64,000 bases of DNA from Rhipicephalus microplus (lineage: Eukaryota; Arthropoda; Arachnida; Ixodida; Ixodidae): contig NC_134710.1 of assembly GCF_043290135.1 (NCBI RefSeq), forward strand, positions 3,750,821 to 3,814,820. The letters are read 5' to 3'. Position numbers and translations under genes: made by a program. The notes beneath the pieces were generated by a model that saw only the letters and a program-made list of their open reading frames with translations, was not told where the DNA came from and did no database searches. Position 1 is the first letter of the stretch. Each line of letters starts with the position of its first letter. Below, piece after piece: positions 44,823 to 55,374 of this stretch.

Positions 44823-46288
44823 TTACCTAATTGACCTCTGTAAGTCTCTCGGCAATGACACTTTTAAAGGTCCATCGTAAGTGGACAAAAACTTTTGGCA
44901 TAACCCGCGCTTGCGCATCGGAGTCCACAACCACACAAGATCACCACGGCGATAAATCACTGCTCGATGGTGAATGTCATAGCGTGCCTTCGCTTTGTCT
45001 TGCGATGCCAATGTGCGTAGTCGAGCTATGCGACGTGCCTATTCGGCGAGGCAGAGAGTCTCGGCGACAGTGACGTTATCGTGATCACAGAAAGGCAATA
45101 CTGTGTCGAGTGTGTGCCGGGGTGAACGTGCATAAAGCAAAAAGAAAGGGCTATAGCCTGTAATCTCATGCTTGGCGGTGTTGAACGCGTAAGTAATGAA
45201 CGGGAGTACGTCATCCCAGTTCTTGTGGTCGCATGAGACATACATAAACAACATGTTGATAATGGTGCGGTTGGTACGCTCAGTCAGCCCATTAGTTTGG
45301 GGGTGGTATCCGTAGGGTTGAGAGCTGGGCTAGTTGGTGAGACATCATTTAACCATATGGTGTAGTAGCGCAATTTTCACGGGGACGAAGAGGACAAGAA
45401 CACACGCGAGTGTCGTGTGTTCTTGTCCTCTTCGTCCCCGTGAAAATTGCGCTACTACACCATATGGTTAAATGATGGGGGTGGTATGGTGTCGAGTGAC
45501 GCAGGCGGGATTCACATAAACGGAGTAGCTCCTACACGACATCCGCTGTGAATTGTCGTCCACGATCGCTGATAATCAGGCGAGGTGGGCCGTGTCGGAG
45601 GATGACGTACTGTAACAAAAACGACGAGACTTCACTGGCAGTTGCGGAGGGGACGGCCGCTGTCTCGCAGTAGTGCGTGTGGTAGTCGACGCAAACAATT
45701 ATCCATCGGTTGCCCTTAGCTGATTTTGGAAAGGGGCCCAGAAAGTCAATCCCCACTTGTTCGAAAGGTGCGATTGGAGTAGGCATCGGCTGTAGAAGAC
45801 CAGCTGGACCAGTTGATGGACGTTTGTGACGCTGACATTGCATGTAGCTTGCCACATAACTCTCAACGGACTTTTGCATACCAGGCCAATAAAAGCGCTA
45901 TTTAGTTCGGTGAAGCGTCCACGCCAAACTTAAATGTCCAGATGTAGGGTCGTCGTGCATGACACTCAATAACGGTTCGCAGGCTCTCCGGAACCACTAG
46001 AAGGAAACGCGCGCCACTGCTGGAGAGGTTCCTTTTGAACAACAGTGCATCACGCATACAGAAACGGTGTGCACCAGTGGAAGCGGATGCAGCGGCGAAT
46101 AGTGGTGCTAGTTTAGCGTCCTTCCGCTGTTTTGCTCTGAAACTGGGATAGTCCGGGATCGTAGGCGACACAGACGCTACAAGCTGGTCAAGGTCATCGA
46201 ATTCACAGTCCGTTGTGCTAAGTGGCATACGTGAAAGACAGTCCGCGTCAGCATGTCGACGACCACTTTTGTAAGCGACGGTAAAACT
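44823..46288 (-). pseudogene. Gypsy E/B integrase and RNase H end
   Basis: The minus strand reads VAYKSGRRHADADCLSRM, a zinc-module stretch (LLFKRNLSSSGARFLLVVPE) and CQRHKRPSTGPAGLLQP. Next come VGIDFLGPFPKSAKGNRWIIVCVDYHTHY (first D), LIISDRGRQFTADVV (second D), TNGLTERTNRTI at the hairpin boundary, WDDVLPFITYAFNTAKHEITGYSPFFLLYAR and the C-terminal RRGDLVWLWTPMRKRGLCQKF. Frames break near 45900, 45530, 45250 and 45010. Confidence 0.85.
45310..45476. mobile_element. Hairpin element with 11-bp target duplication
   Basis: The 167-bp insert has two arms of about 65 bases that are almost perfect inverse copies (catcatttaaccatatggtg ... caccatatggttaaatgatg) around a few central bases, plus a 30-base single tail on the left. 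It lies between gggggtggtat at 45299-45309 and 45477-45487, inside the gypsy E/B integrase. No coding capacity. Its tail shares accaactagcccag (reverse strand, 45325-45338) with the Penelope-like tail at 31146-31159. Confidence 0.8.
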
Positions 46289-46480
46289 GTTGTAGAGAGG
46301 AAGAGGAATATGTACCGCAGTGGGTCAAGCCTTTAGCAAGAGGAGCCAAGCGCGAGCGTTTGCCCCGATTGCTGTGATTCCTGAGTCCGTGGCTGCCGCC
46401 CGCTTTCCGCATCAATAGACCTACTGTGCAAGTGCTACTTGTGCCAATAAACCCAGTTTCAGAGTGGTGGAGGTGCTGGG
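46289..46480 (+). repeat. Gypsy C 5' LTR and primer site
   Basis: The LTR of about 173 bp starts TGTTGTAGAGAGG (46289) and ends CCCAGTTTCA (46461), with AATAAA at about 46446. It is followed by gagTGGTGGAGGTGCTGGG, the primer-site core shared with elements A and D. Confidence 0.8.
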
Positions 46481-46528
46481 TACTTCAACCTGGAACTCCG
46501 CAACAGGAAACTACCTGCCATCCCAGAA

Positions 46529-47818
46529 ATGGATGAAGAAACCACCCAGCAAGGTACGACCCAGCCTCCGATGGTCATCGTGCCCACTTCGCTACGCGTG
46601 CGCGATCCGCCTTTTTTCGACGGTACCGATGAGCAAGACGTAGAAGATTGGCTGTCGACATTTGAAAAGGTAGGCGCAAGCAACAAGTGGGACGACCCTT
46701 CGAAGCTTCAATATGTACCCTTCTACCTGAAAGAGGTGGCGAGTCTCTGGTTTAACAACCACCACTCGGAATTCGCCACTTGGGGTGCCTTTAAGCTACG
46801 CATTACCGATGTGTTCGGTCGCCCCGAGGTACGCAAGCTCCGTGCCGAACAGTGCCTACGGGGACGCGCACAGCTTCAGGGGGAAGGCTTCACAAGCTAC
46901 ATCGAGGATGTGCTTGACTTGTGCAAGCGCCTTGACCCTTCAATGATCGAGGCAGACAAGATCAAACACATCTCGAAGGGGATAGACGACGACGCCTTCC
47001 AGATGCTGCTGGCCAAGGGCCCCCGTACCGTGTCTGAACTCGCCACTCTTTGCCAGAGCTTCGAGGAATTGCGCAAGCAACGGGTCATGACACGGCGGCC
47101 AGCGACTACCGACGAAACTCTCGTGGCATTGACCCTAGGTGGAGACAACAACACAATCATGTCGGAAATCAAACGGTATGTGCGCGAGGAGGTGGCCCGA
47201 CAACTTTTGTGTCTGTCGTATCAACCGGCAACGGAACCCTCTTCTGAGCGTCTCGTGCCCGCCATCAGACAGGTAATACAGGCGCAGGTCTCTGAGGCAC
47301 TGCCGCCCGTCTCTCAGACAACACCTGTCACCGCGCCATTGACTTACGCTGCTGTTGCTGCTACTCCACCACGACCTCCACTTCGGCTGACTCCCCAGCC
47401 TGTACGAGTACCAATGACGCCAGTTCCAGCAACACAACAGCGCTATCACGGAAACCCTTGGTGCACAGTTGACAATCGTCCAATCTGTTATGCATGCGGA
47501 TATCCAGGTTACGTGGCGCGCTTCTGTCGCCGGCGCTTCGCAACGGGCCCGGCTGCAGCTCCGAGGTACTCCGACGACTCTTTCCCGGCCCCGTACAACG
47601 CGCAACGAGAAATGCCCCGTCAATACGACCGACAATCAGTGCAAAGCGACCCATCCCCATCCGAAATAGACCACCACCCTGCTGCCGACTACCGACCATT
47701 CGGTCCCCGTCGCTCATCCTCACCACGCCGCTACCGTTCTCGGAACGGAAAACTGACTGAACGGAAAACTGACTGCCGCAGCTCCGGAGGCACGAGCTGC
47801 GAAATCGTCGCATTGTAG
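46529..47818 (+). CDS. Gypsy C gag
   Basis: This 429-codon frame is open. It begins MDEETTQQGTTQPP and has capsid-like blocks parallel to gypsy D: PPFFDGTDEQDVEDWLSTFE, WDDPSKLQYVPFYL, ASLWFNNHH, FTSYIEDVLDLC, HISKGIDDDAFQML. One zinc knuckle follows, CYACGYPGYVARFC, with tyrosine in the histidine position. The Arg/Ser-rich tail runs through a 15-16 bp tandem duplication (47745-47776), which shifts the frame past the expected gag stop, so the last 20 or so residues are probably not original. Confidence 0.85.
   Translation: MDEETTQQGTTQPPMVIVPTSLRVRDPPFFDGTDEQDVEDWLSTFEKVGASNKWDDPSKLQYVPFYLKEVASLWFNNHHSEFATWGAFKLRITDVFGRPEVRKLRAEQCLRGRAQLQGEGFTSYIEDVLDLCKRLDPSMIEADKIKHISKGIDDDAFQMLLAKGPRTVSELATLCQSFEELRKQRVMTRRPATTDETLVALTLGGDNNTIMSEIKRYVREEVARQLLCLSYQPATEPSSERLVPAIRQVIQAQVSEALPPVSQTTPVTAPLTYAAVAATPPRPPLRLTPQPVRVPMTPVPATQQRYHGNPWCTVDNRPICYACGYPGYVARFCRRRFATGPAAAPRYSDDSFPAPYNAQREMPRQYDRQSVQSDPSPSEIDHHPAADYRPFGPRRSSSPRRYRSRNGKLTERKTDCRSSGGTSCEIVAL
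47745..47801 (+). promoter_or_regulatory. Gypsy C gag/pol junction: duplicated A-run and conserved hairpin
   Basis: acggaaaactgactg occurs twice in tandem (47745-47759 and 47761-47775). Next comes a perfect 8-bp stem, CGCAGCTC (47777-47784) with GAGCTGCG (47794-47801), and a 9-nt loop cggaggcac. Stem and loop closely match the hairpin behind the gypsy D slippery heptamer. The A-run GGAAAAC is less canonical than GGGAAAC. Protease continues in the -1 frame relative to the expected gag end. Confidence 0.6.
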
Positions 47819-49358
47819 GAGTCCTCGCCCGTCCCCCACAAACGTTCTGGAACTGTTTGTTGAAGGTCTACGAACTCTTGCGCTTGTTGACACGGGTGGC
47901 GCCGTATCTGTGATGAGTCAAAAACTCTGCAGTTCGATACGAAAAGTAACGACGCCGCCTTGCGACGTATTGCTGAATACCGCGAGCACGCAACCTATTC
48001 GACCAGTCGGAGCATGTACAGCGAGAGTAATCATTCAGGACGTCCTGTACCACATCGAGTTTCTCGTGTTGACCACTTGTGCCCACGACGTGATACTAGG
48101 ATGGGATTTTTTGTCACGGTACCACGCCGTAATTGACTGCGCTCGCGCGCAGGTGGAATTATCTGTGTTTTCAGATGCGCCATCTACCGACAATGAGCGC
48201 ACCCACCATTCTTCTTGTTGCTTCCGACGTTGATGTTCCTCCTCTTAGTGCCATCGTTGTCCCCGTCAATCGCACTGAATTGTCCGGCTCTACCGTTGTG
48301 TTCTCCCCATCTGACATTTTCAGTCGCCGCCACGGTACGCCTCTGCCATACGCCGTTCTGCCACCTCACCAAGATACTTCCGGAATTGTCGTTTGCAATC
48401 CTAGCTCATGCCCTCTCACCTTAAAAGCTCACGAAACACTGGGCTATGTTCATCCTGTTGATGACAACGTTATTGTGCCTATTGAGTCCCACGACCCTGG
48501 CCAGCAACTTCAACTGAACGCCGTTACTCCTCTTTTTACGCGGGATGACTACTCCTCGGATATCTTCAATCGTTCCATCGACAGCAAGCTTCCTTCGGAT
48601 CAACGGGACCAGCTAATAGCCCTTCTGCATGAATTCCGAGATTCATTTGACCTTCCTCAAAAGGCACTGAGTCAAACTAACACCGTCGCTCACACAATCT
48701 ACACCAGAACGCACCCTCCTTTGCGGCAACGCCCCTACCCCGTATCACCCAAGGAACGAAGTGTAATTGCAGAGCAGGTGGATGATATGCTTCAGCGTGG
48801 TGTCATCAAACCATCTTCTAGCCCCTGGTCTTCACCTGTTGTGCTAGTGAAGAAAAAAGACGGTTCGATTAGATTTTGTGTCGACTACCGGCGACTGAAC
48901 AAAATTACACGGAAAGATGTATACCCTCTTCCCCGCATCGACGACGCTATCGATTGCCTACAAGGTGCCGAATTCTTTTCTTCGCTGGACTTACGTTCAG
49001 GTTACTGGCAGGTTCAGATGGCAGATTGTGACCGTCCCAAAACAGCGTTCGTTACGCCGGATGGCCTATACGAATTCATGGTTATGCCATTCGGTCTGTG
49101 CAATGCACCTGCAACGTTTGAACGAATAATGGACAGCATTTTACGCGGCCTTAAATGGCAGATATGCTTATGTTAGCTCGATGATGTTACCGTATTTTCG
49201 CCTGATTTCCCTACCCACGTCGACCGTCTGCGCACCATTCTTCAGTGTCTTACCAAGGCAAACCTCCAGCTTAACCTAAAGAAGTGCCGCTTTGGGGCTC
49301 GCCAACTTACTATACTTGGTCACGTTGTGTCAAAGGATGGAATTTGCCCCGACCTAGA
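47819..49358 (+). pseudogene. Gypsy C protease and reverse transcriptase
   Basis: Protease: ALVDTGGAVSVMS (catalytic D-T-G) and HDVILGWDFLSRYH. A frameshift near 48190 leads to the 48133-49176 frame with the linker and [86 protein letters not shown]. The tyrosine of the catalytic YLDD is a TAG (49174-49176), followed in phase by LDDVTVFS, so this single change kills the enzyme. Sequence ends in [13 protein letters not shown]. Confidence 0.9.
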
Positions 49359-49372
49359 CAACCCCAGAGATC

Positions 49373-51093
49373 CTTGTAGCTGGAGTGCCCAGCGCGCAAG
49401 GTGGCCACAAGGGTCACGAAGGTTGACAAGCCAACACAACGAGTGGTGGTCGGTTACGACTGTGAATGGGCGTCCGTACAGGTAAGACCTAAACCGCTGA
49501 ATTGCAAATAATACCGCCAGGCATTCTTGTTCCGTAACAGTGTAATTTTGTTCCGGCCTTCTTAGGGAGCGACTTGCGTATGCGATGACGTGTTCGCGGT
49601 CGCCGTAACGTTGTACTAGGACGGCTCCAATACCTATGCCGCTAGCATCCGTATGATGCTCTGTCGGAGCAGAAGGACTGAAGTGCTGAAGGACGGGTCG
49701 TGACGTCAGCAAAAACTTCAATTGACGGAATGAAGAATCGCACTCCGGAGTCCACTCAAAGGAATTGTCTTTTCGTAAGAGGCATGTGAGAGGATACACA
49801 ACGTCGGCAAACTTTGGAATAAAGCGGCGGAAGTAGGAACAAAGCCCCAGGAAACTACGAAGCTCCTTGACGAAACGTGGCGCATTGAACGCCTCAACTG
49901 CTGCTGTCTTCTGGGGGAAAGGGCGGATGCCATTCTTGTCAACGAGATGCCCGAGCAAAAGCGTCTGGCGGTCTTCGAAGTGGCATTTCTTCGAGTTTAA
50001 AATTAGGCCAGCATTTCGGATGCAGTTCAAAACAGTATCCAGATGAGAGTTGTGTTCACTGAACGTGCGGCCAAAGATGACGACGTCGTCGAGGTAGCAC
50101 ATGCAGATGTTCCACTTCAAGCCACGCAGAATGGTGTCCATAAACCTCTCGAACGTTGCCGGTGCATTGCACAGTCGAAATGGCATCACGTTGAATTCAA
50201 AGAGCCCATCAGTGGTTTTAAAGGCAGTCTTTTCCTGGTGTTCTGGGTGCATCGAAGTTTGCCAATAACCGGATCGTAAGTCTACGGAGGAAAAATGAGA
50301 GGCCGAATGTAAGCAGTCTATTGCGTCCTCTATATGGGGCAGCGGGTATATGTCCTTTTTATTCACGGCATTAAGTCGGCGATAGTCGACGCAAAATCTC
50401 CAAGATCCATCTTTCTTCTTAACAAGGATTACCGGTGCTGCCCACGTACTGGCTGACTCTTGTACCACTCCCTTTTGCATCATTTCCTGCACTTGGTCGT
50501 TGATAATTTGTCTTTCTGACGGGGAAACATGAAATGTTTTTTGGCGAATCGGACTTGCCGCGCCAGTGTTGATGATTGATTGATATGTGGGGTTTAACGT
50601 CCCAAAACCACTATATGATTATGAGAGACGCCGTAGTGGAGGGCTCCGGAAATTTAGACCACCTGGGGTTCTTTAACGTGCACCCAAATCTGAGCACACG
50701 GGCCTACAACACTTCCGCCTCCATCGGAAATGCAGCCGCCGCAGCCGGGATTCGAACCCGTGCCCTGCGGGTCAGCAGCCGAGTACCTTAGCCACTAGAC
50801 CACCGCGGCGGGGCGCCAGTGTTGATGGTATGGCGCCTTCGAGACAGGGGGATAGGGATTACTTTGCCCTTCTGCGCAAAGTCAAATACCGAAACGTGCT
50901 TCAACAGCACATTCATTAAAGTTTGGCGCTCGCTTGAGCTAAACGACTTATTTATCGTTGCCATAAGTGCCCTGTACAAGTTGTGACAACGAGTTCCGTC
51001 ACGTTCTTCCGGCACGTCTGTTAGCTCGACCACTGATAAGGTCGCGTGTTCTTTGCTGACCGAAGCTAATTTCAAACCATCGGGTAGTGTCAC
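49373..51093 (-). pseudogene. Gypsy E/B reverse transcriptase and RNase H
   Basis: The 50492-49320 frame has [61 protein letters not shown], the intact catalytic [23 protein letters not shown], RNase [29 protein letters not shown] and [11 protein letters not shown]. Upstream coding (51093-50813) is separated from it only by the SINE at 50575-50812: removing the SINE and one 15-bp target copy restores continuity. The last 17 codons before 49320 are foreign sequence. Confidence 0.9.
50575..50812 (-). mobile_element. Ruka-type SINE, full length, perfect 15-bp target duplication
   Basis: The minus strand begins with a tRNA-like head (GGTCTAGTGGCTAAGGTACT, box A region; GGTTCGAATCC, box B, at 50758-50748). 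It continues through the conserved body (gtgcacgttaaagaacccc, ggtggttttgggacg-type sequence) and ends in a caatcaatcat tail. The 15-base gcgccagtgttgatg is at 50560-50574 and 50813-50827 without mismatch. RNA polymerase III transcription from the internal boxes and LINE-assisted insertion are the family's known way of life. Confidence 0.9.
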
Positions 51094-51768
51094 GGGCTCA
51101 GAGGAACAGTTTACAGTCCATAGGCCAGTTCATCCGCCATCTATCGACACCACACAATGGGAAACCAACACATTCTTCTTCACGCAGTCTATGTACATTG
51201 GTTTTACGCTCGCATCGAAGCTGTCAGAATCCGCGCCGCGACAAACAACAGGAACACGAACGGTGGACAACGCAGGTATGAACGCATCGCCACAGACACA
51301 CAGCGTAGTTTGATCATTCGCTGGAGTTTCCAGAAGTTCTGACGGCATCTGGCCACTCACAAAGACTTTGCCCATGTGACAGTCTACAGTGACACCACAT
51401 TCTCGCAAGAAGTCCATGCCGAGAATGACATCATGTGTCGACCGAGGAATAATCGCAAACTCTGTCGTTATCATAAGGCCTCCCAAAAATACTTCAGCAC
51501 TACACACACCAATAGGGCGCAACGGCTCTCCACTCACTCCACAGAACGTCGAAGTTTCATCCCATGTAAAAACAACTTTCCGCCCTAACACGTCTTTAAA
51601 GAAAGCACTCATCACGGAAATCGTTGCACCTGTGTCCACCAAGGCCATCACAGGCACATAATCCCCCAAAACACGCACTTTGTTTTTAAACATGCACACA
51701 GGAGGTATACACACAGGAGGTATTTCTGTCAGTAGCACGTTTCCAGCGACCTCACCCCCATTGGCCAC
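51094..51768 (-). pseudogene. Gypsy E/B aspartic protease
   Basis: MALVDTGATISVMS carries the catalytic D-T-G, and HDVILGMDFLRECGVTVDC matches the C-terminal protease motif. The frame is -1 relative to gag, starting beyond the gag TAG at about 51774. A TGA at 51130-51132 interrupts a frame that otherwise continues in phase into RT. Confidence 0.85.
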
Positions 51769-51773
51769 GCTGG

Positions 51774-53092
51774 CTAGTTTTCCGGTGGCGAAAAGGGCGC
51801 TTTGCGACGCAGCGGTGAAGGAGAACGATGAGCACGAGGTCGCGGTGGGGGCGTTAAACTCCTGTCAGATGCCGGGGAGTGGTTGCGGTAGTTGCTGGGC
51901 CAATAGTTGTCATCAGGTGGTATGTGAGCAGGCCCCCGGACACCATGAGGCTGTTCGAAGGGTCGTGAAAAGTCGGATGGTTGGTGATACCGAGGAGTCA
52001 CCCGACGGTTTCAATATCGCGATATGTGGCCTGGCACACCGCAGGAATAGCACACCGGCCGAGGTAGAAACGTCGGTCGCTCGTCAATAAATAGAGCGTC
52101 ATCGTTTGCTCTTGTGCGACGGATGTACTGGTCGGGTGCGTCGTACCGAGACGTCGGGTGTCGAGGAGGCATGCGCTGAGAGCGTCGGTCATACCGTGAC
52201 GCGGGAAATCTGGTTGTCATCCTTGACTGTGGGGCTGGGCTGTACTCCACAGTTGCCGCGCTCATCGTCGGTTGCCATGTGGTAAAAGGAGGCACATCCA
52301 TATCCTCACGTGGCAGACATAACTCGCGATGTTCAGCTGTCGAACACGACATTTCTCGGTGGGACAGTTCCTCACGAACAATCTGTCGAATGGTAGAAAA
52401 AAGGTCGAGGCCAGGATTCGTGTCTACACTGGCAACAGTTGTAACGTAGCCAGCTGACCAAACTTGGGCGCAATTCGACGCTTCTTGAGCGTTTCAAACG
52501 TTCGGAAATGCTGAATGACGTCGGACACAGAGCTGAGGCTTTCTTTTCCAATTAGAAAATTATACACGTCCTCAGCAATGCCTTTGAGCAGATGCCCAAC
52601 TTTGTCCTCTTCCGACATGGTAGCACAGACCACCTTGCACAACCTTAACACTTCTATGTAAGTGGTGCATGTCTCACCTGGTAGCTGTGCCCGCTGCGAC
52701 AGTGTTTGCTCAGCCCGCTTCTTTCTAGCAACCGAGTCGCCTAAACACGCCCTGAGCTCTTCAACAAAAAGATCCCACGTCGTGAGTGCGTCCTCGTGAT
52801 TCTCGTACCATACCAGTGCGGTGTCGGTCAGGGAGAACACTTCGTTGACTAGCATAGCGGTTACATCCCAACCGTTGGACTTGCCCACACGTTTGTACTT
52901 GGTGAGCCAGGCGTCGACATCTTCTTCGGCTTTTTCTCCGAAGGGCGGTGGAACTCGGTAGTACGGAAGCGGGCCAGACAGTGCCGTCCTGGAAACGCCT
53001 GCTTCTTCGGGCATGTCGAAGTCACTCACGGCAGATGGTGGGAGACCGGCAAGTCGACGGCTTCGTCGAAGCTGTGGCAGTGATAGTTCCAT
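51774..53092 (-). pseudogene. Gypsy E/B gag
   Basis: The first frame, 53092-52424, is capsid-like: VPPPFGEKAEEDVDAWLTKYKRV, ALVWYENHED, RAQLPGETCTTYIEVLRLC, HLLKGIAEDVYNFL. Frameshifts near 52424 and 52011 lead to the knuckle CYSCGVPGHISRY (final cysteine lost at the shift) and an Arg/Ser/Pro-rich tail ending in PPEN and TAG. Around the stop is ggaaaactag, followed by ccagcg ... cgctgg that could form a short stem. Confidence 0.85.
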
Positions 53093-53107
53093 AGTTGAAG
53101 CGCTTAC

Positions 53108-53301
53108 CCAGCTCCTCCACTACTCTATTACGTTTGGAAGAGACTGGTAGATGTTGAAAAGCGCCGTTTATTAGGTCCTGAGGGGCAGCTCAGAAGCGGC
53201 CGGCTGGTTAAAGATCCTCCTGATCCTCTTCTTCCTTTCTCGCTCTGGGCGACAAGTGCGTTCACCGTATATGCTTCTTTGTCTTCATGCATGTGCGCAA
53301 C

Positions 53302-53302
<1 letters not shown>
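53108..53302 (-). repeat. Gypsy E/B 5' LTR and primer site
   Basis: The LTR runs from 53302 (TGTTGCGCACATG) to about 53124 and contains CCTAATAAACGG (polyadenylation-type signal). The primer-site position has AGTGGAGGAGCTGGG (about 53122-53107), a variant of the core seen in A, C and D. Confidence 0.75.

Positions 53303-53303
<1 letters not shown>

Positions 53304-53393
<90 letters not shown>
53304..53393. repeat. (AT)n microsatellite
   Basis: About 90 bases of uninterrupted AT dinucleotides touch the outer end of the gypsy LTR. Confidence 0.95.
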
Positions 53394-53397
<4 letters not shown>

Positions 53398-53546
53398 GAA
53401 AGAAGTGTATACCTAAGGGCTCGTTTTTCCGTGTTTTAACACAATATTAATGAGATATAACAGACAGTAATGCCAAGGAATGTACAGGGGAAGTTATTAG
53501 AACCAATGAAATGTAAAATAAGAAGAAAGAAAAGTGGATGAAAAAA

Positions 53547-53555
53547 TAACCAGCC

Positions 53556-53629
<74 letters not shown>

Positions 53630-53752
53630 GGCTGGTTAAACGAAGGTACGTGTACTCGACTGCCCTATACAGCAGCCGTGGTTTCGCTATGTTTACACAT
53701 AGCAAATCCATGGCTGCTTTATAGGGCAGTCGAGTACACGTACCTTCGTTTA
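53547..53752. repeat. Double foldback: AT-core palindrome plus 116-bp hairpin
   Basis: taaccagccgtatat (53547) and its inverse atatacggctggtta (to 53637) enclose an (AT)n run. Immediately next, taaacgaaggtacgtgtact (53637) pairs with agtacacgtaccttcgttta (to 53752), with a 50-base arm and a short loop near 53690-53697. No coding content and no clear target duplication seen. Confidence 0.75.
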
Positions 53753-55333
53753 AGCGAGCACAGGTGCCAATTCGTCGACGACACATACAAATAAACAGTG
53801 GCCCAACCGCGGGATGGAGACTTCCAGAAGGCAAGCGCGTTGGAGTGCTATTGGGATTCGCCAGCGCCCGTAGATAGGCTAACATGAAAAGACTGAACAC
53901 GTAGTTTTATTGTCGATGGACACAGAAGCCAAAAGTTTGACGCACAAGCTTGAGGGGAGGTAAAACAAAACAACAATAACAAATAACGTGAAAAGTAAAC
54001 AGAGACGAGTATAGCAGAGCGTTTATAGCATTTTTTCCCCTCCCGCAGCTGTTTTCAAAACGACCCCCCTGACTTTTTCCCGGTGAGAGGATCTCAACGT
54101 GTGTGTCGGCTGCCATACATATAATTGTTTCAAATATAAACTCTTGTCGCCCACCAGCTGCTTTTCGGCGCCTTTTTGCTTCCACATGGTTTGCTGATGT
54201 AAGTTTGAGTCTGTGCCGTGCCGTAAGTTGCCACAAACAGCCGAAGATTCTCAATGGAAGGGATGACATGGCATTACAAGAACTTTATTTAGGCCCTGAG
54301 GGACAGATATTTAGGGGAGCTATAAGCCTCCCGCCATATCAAGTCGGTGGCTCCGCCCACGATGGGACCGGAAGTCGAAGTTCCGTCGCGATGTCGTGGG
54401 GCCTCTGGGTGGCCTGGAGTTGTGTATGAACGCGACAGCGTTCGGAAATAACCGAAATTAATCACAATTGTGCCACGAGCTTGAAAGCAGACATTATAAG
54501 AAAGCTAGAAATAAGCCGGGAATTACAAAAAAAAAACAGAGATAAGAGACGATGGGAAGGTGGGATCAAGACCCCTGGATGCAATAACATTTGCAGCGTG
54601 TGGCTGTGGGGGAGTGAACGTAAACATTTGCTTGTCGGCTGCGGAACGGGGCACCTTATGCGTGTGTGTGTCGCCATATAATATGCACTCATCGGATGTT
54701 CTCTCTGAAACTATCGCCGACAAGGCTGTGAAGCAATTGTCAAGTCGTCTTATTATTCGAAAGTGTGAAGAAGTACAAAAATGAGAACTGCCAGGATCAG
54801 CCCTAAATTGAGAATAAGTAAAATATTTTTACGCATTTTGTTGCGACTATGTGTTCACTGTTGAATTATTATAAAACCTATTATTATAAGAACGTCGTGA
54901 CAGAAAGAGACGAAAACATTCAACAGCGCAGGAACACAAGCAGTTGTTCTCTCATTTTTCAGCCTTTCATCGGTCTTTTCGCCTCACAGTTTTTATATTA
55001 TCCACTTCATAACTCTTTGCTCGAAAGCCAGCATTGCATTTACAGTCACTCAAATTTCAAAGCGGCTTGAGTCCACTGTTACGAGATCGCACACATGCTA
55101 AGTATATTTCGTGGCTGTTGCATCTGATAATGCATTGAATGAATACAATAGACGTGTTTGGAGGAAGTGAAAATCTATCTTATTTTGCGTTCAGAAAATC
55201 TTGTGTGGGAGCTACTTGGAACATACTGCAGGAAAAAGCCGCGCTGCAAAGTTGAGAACAAAAAAACGGTGCTGGCACAGGCCATTTTGTGTTAAATGAA
55301 CCGTGGCAACTGCAATTGCTAAGGTTGCTTATG

Positions 55334-55335
<2 letters not shown>
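53753..55335. other. Gene-free stretch
   Basis: There is no recognisable gene. The segment 54255-54430 has the look of a dispersed-repeat end (ctttatttaggccctgaggg), reminiscent of the gypsy LTR phrase ttattaggtcctgagggg, but I cannot place it. Confidence 0.45.

Positions 55336-55374
<39 letters not shown>

Larger units (their letters stand above)
46289..49358 (+). mobile_element. Gypsy C: 3'-truncated element inserted in gypsy E/B
   Basis: The plus-strand element has 5' LTR, primer site, gag, protease and most of RT. It stops in [11 protein letters not shown] near 49358, so RNase H, integrase and the 3' LTR are missing. It then abuts the truncated RNase H of gypsy E/B in opposite orientation. 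The 5' boundary is clean; the 3' boundary is a deletion junction. Confidence 0.8.
44562..53302 (-). mobile_element. Gypsy E/B: one minus-strand element split by gypsy C
   Basis: The 5' half (5' LTR, gag, protease, RT, most of RNase H) is at 53302-49373 and the 3' half (RNase H end, integrase, 3' LTR) at 46288-44562. The halves join logically: the first ends ARWALQLQ and the second starts in VAYKSGRRHADADCLS, consecutive parts of gypsy RNase H. The LTR copies at each end match. Between them lies gypsy C. A hairpin element sits in integrase and a Ruka SINE in RT. The unbroken element would have been about 5.3 kb. Confidence 0.8.

Noticed and set aside
47819..48235. Host aspartic protease gene
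   Set aside because: The D-T-G and ILGWDF motifs are within gypsy pol, flanked by gag and RT on the same strand.
50700..50812. tRNA gene from the box A and box B sequences
   Set aside because: The tRNA-like head continues into the SINE body, and no full cloverleaf with acceptor stem and 3' end is present.
53256..53900. ORFs with long YIYI repeats
   Set aside because: They are translations of (AT)n runs.
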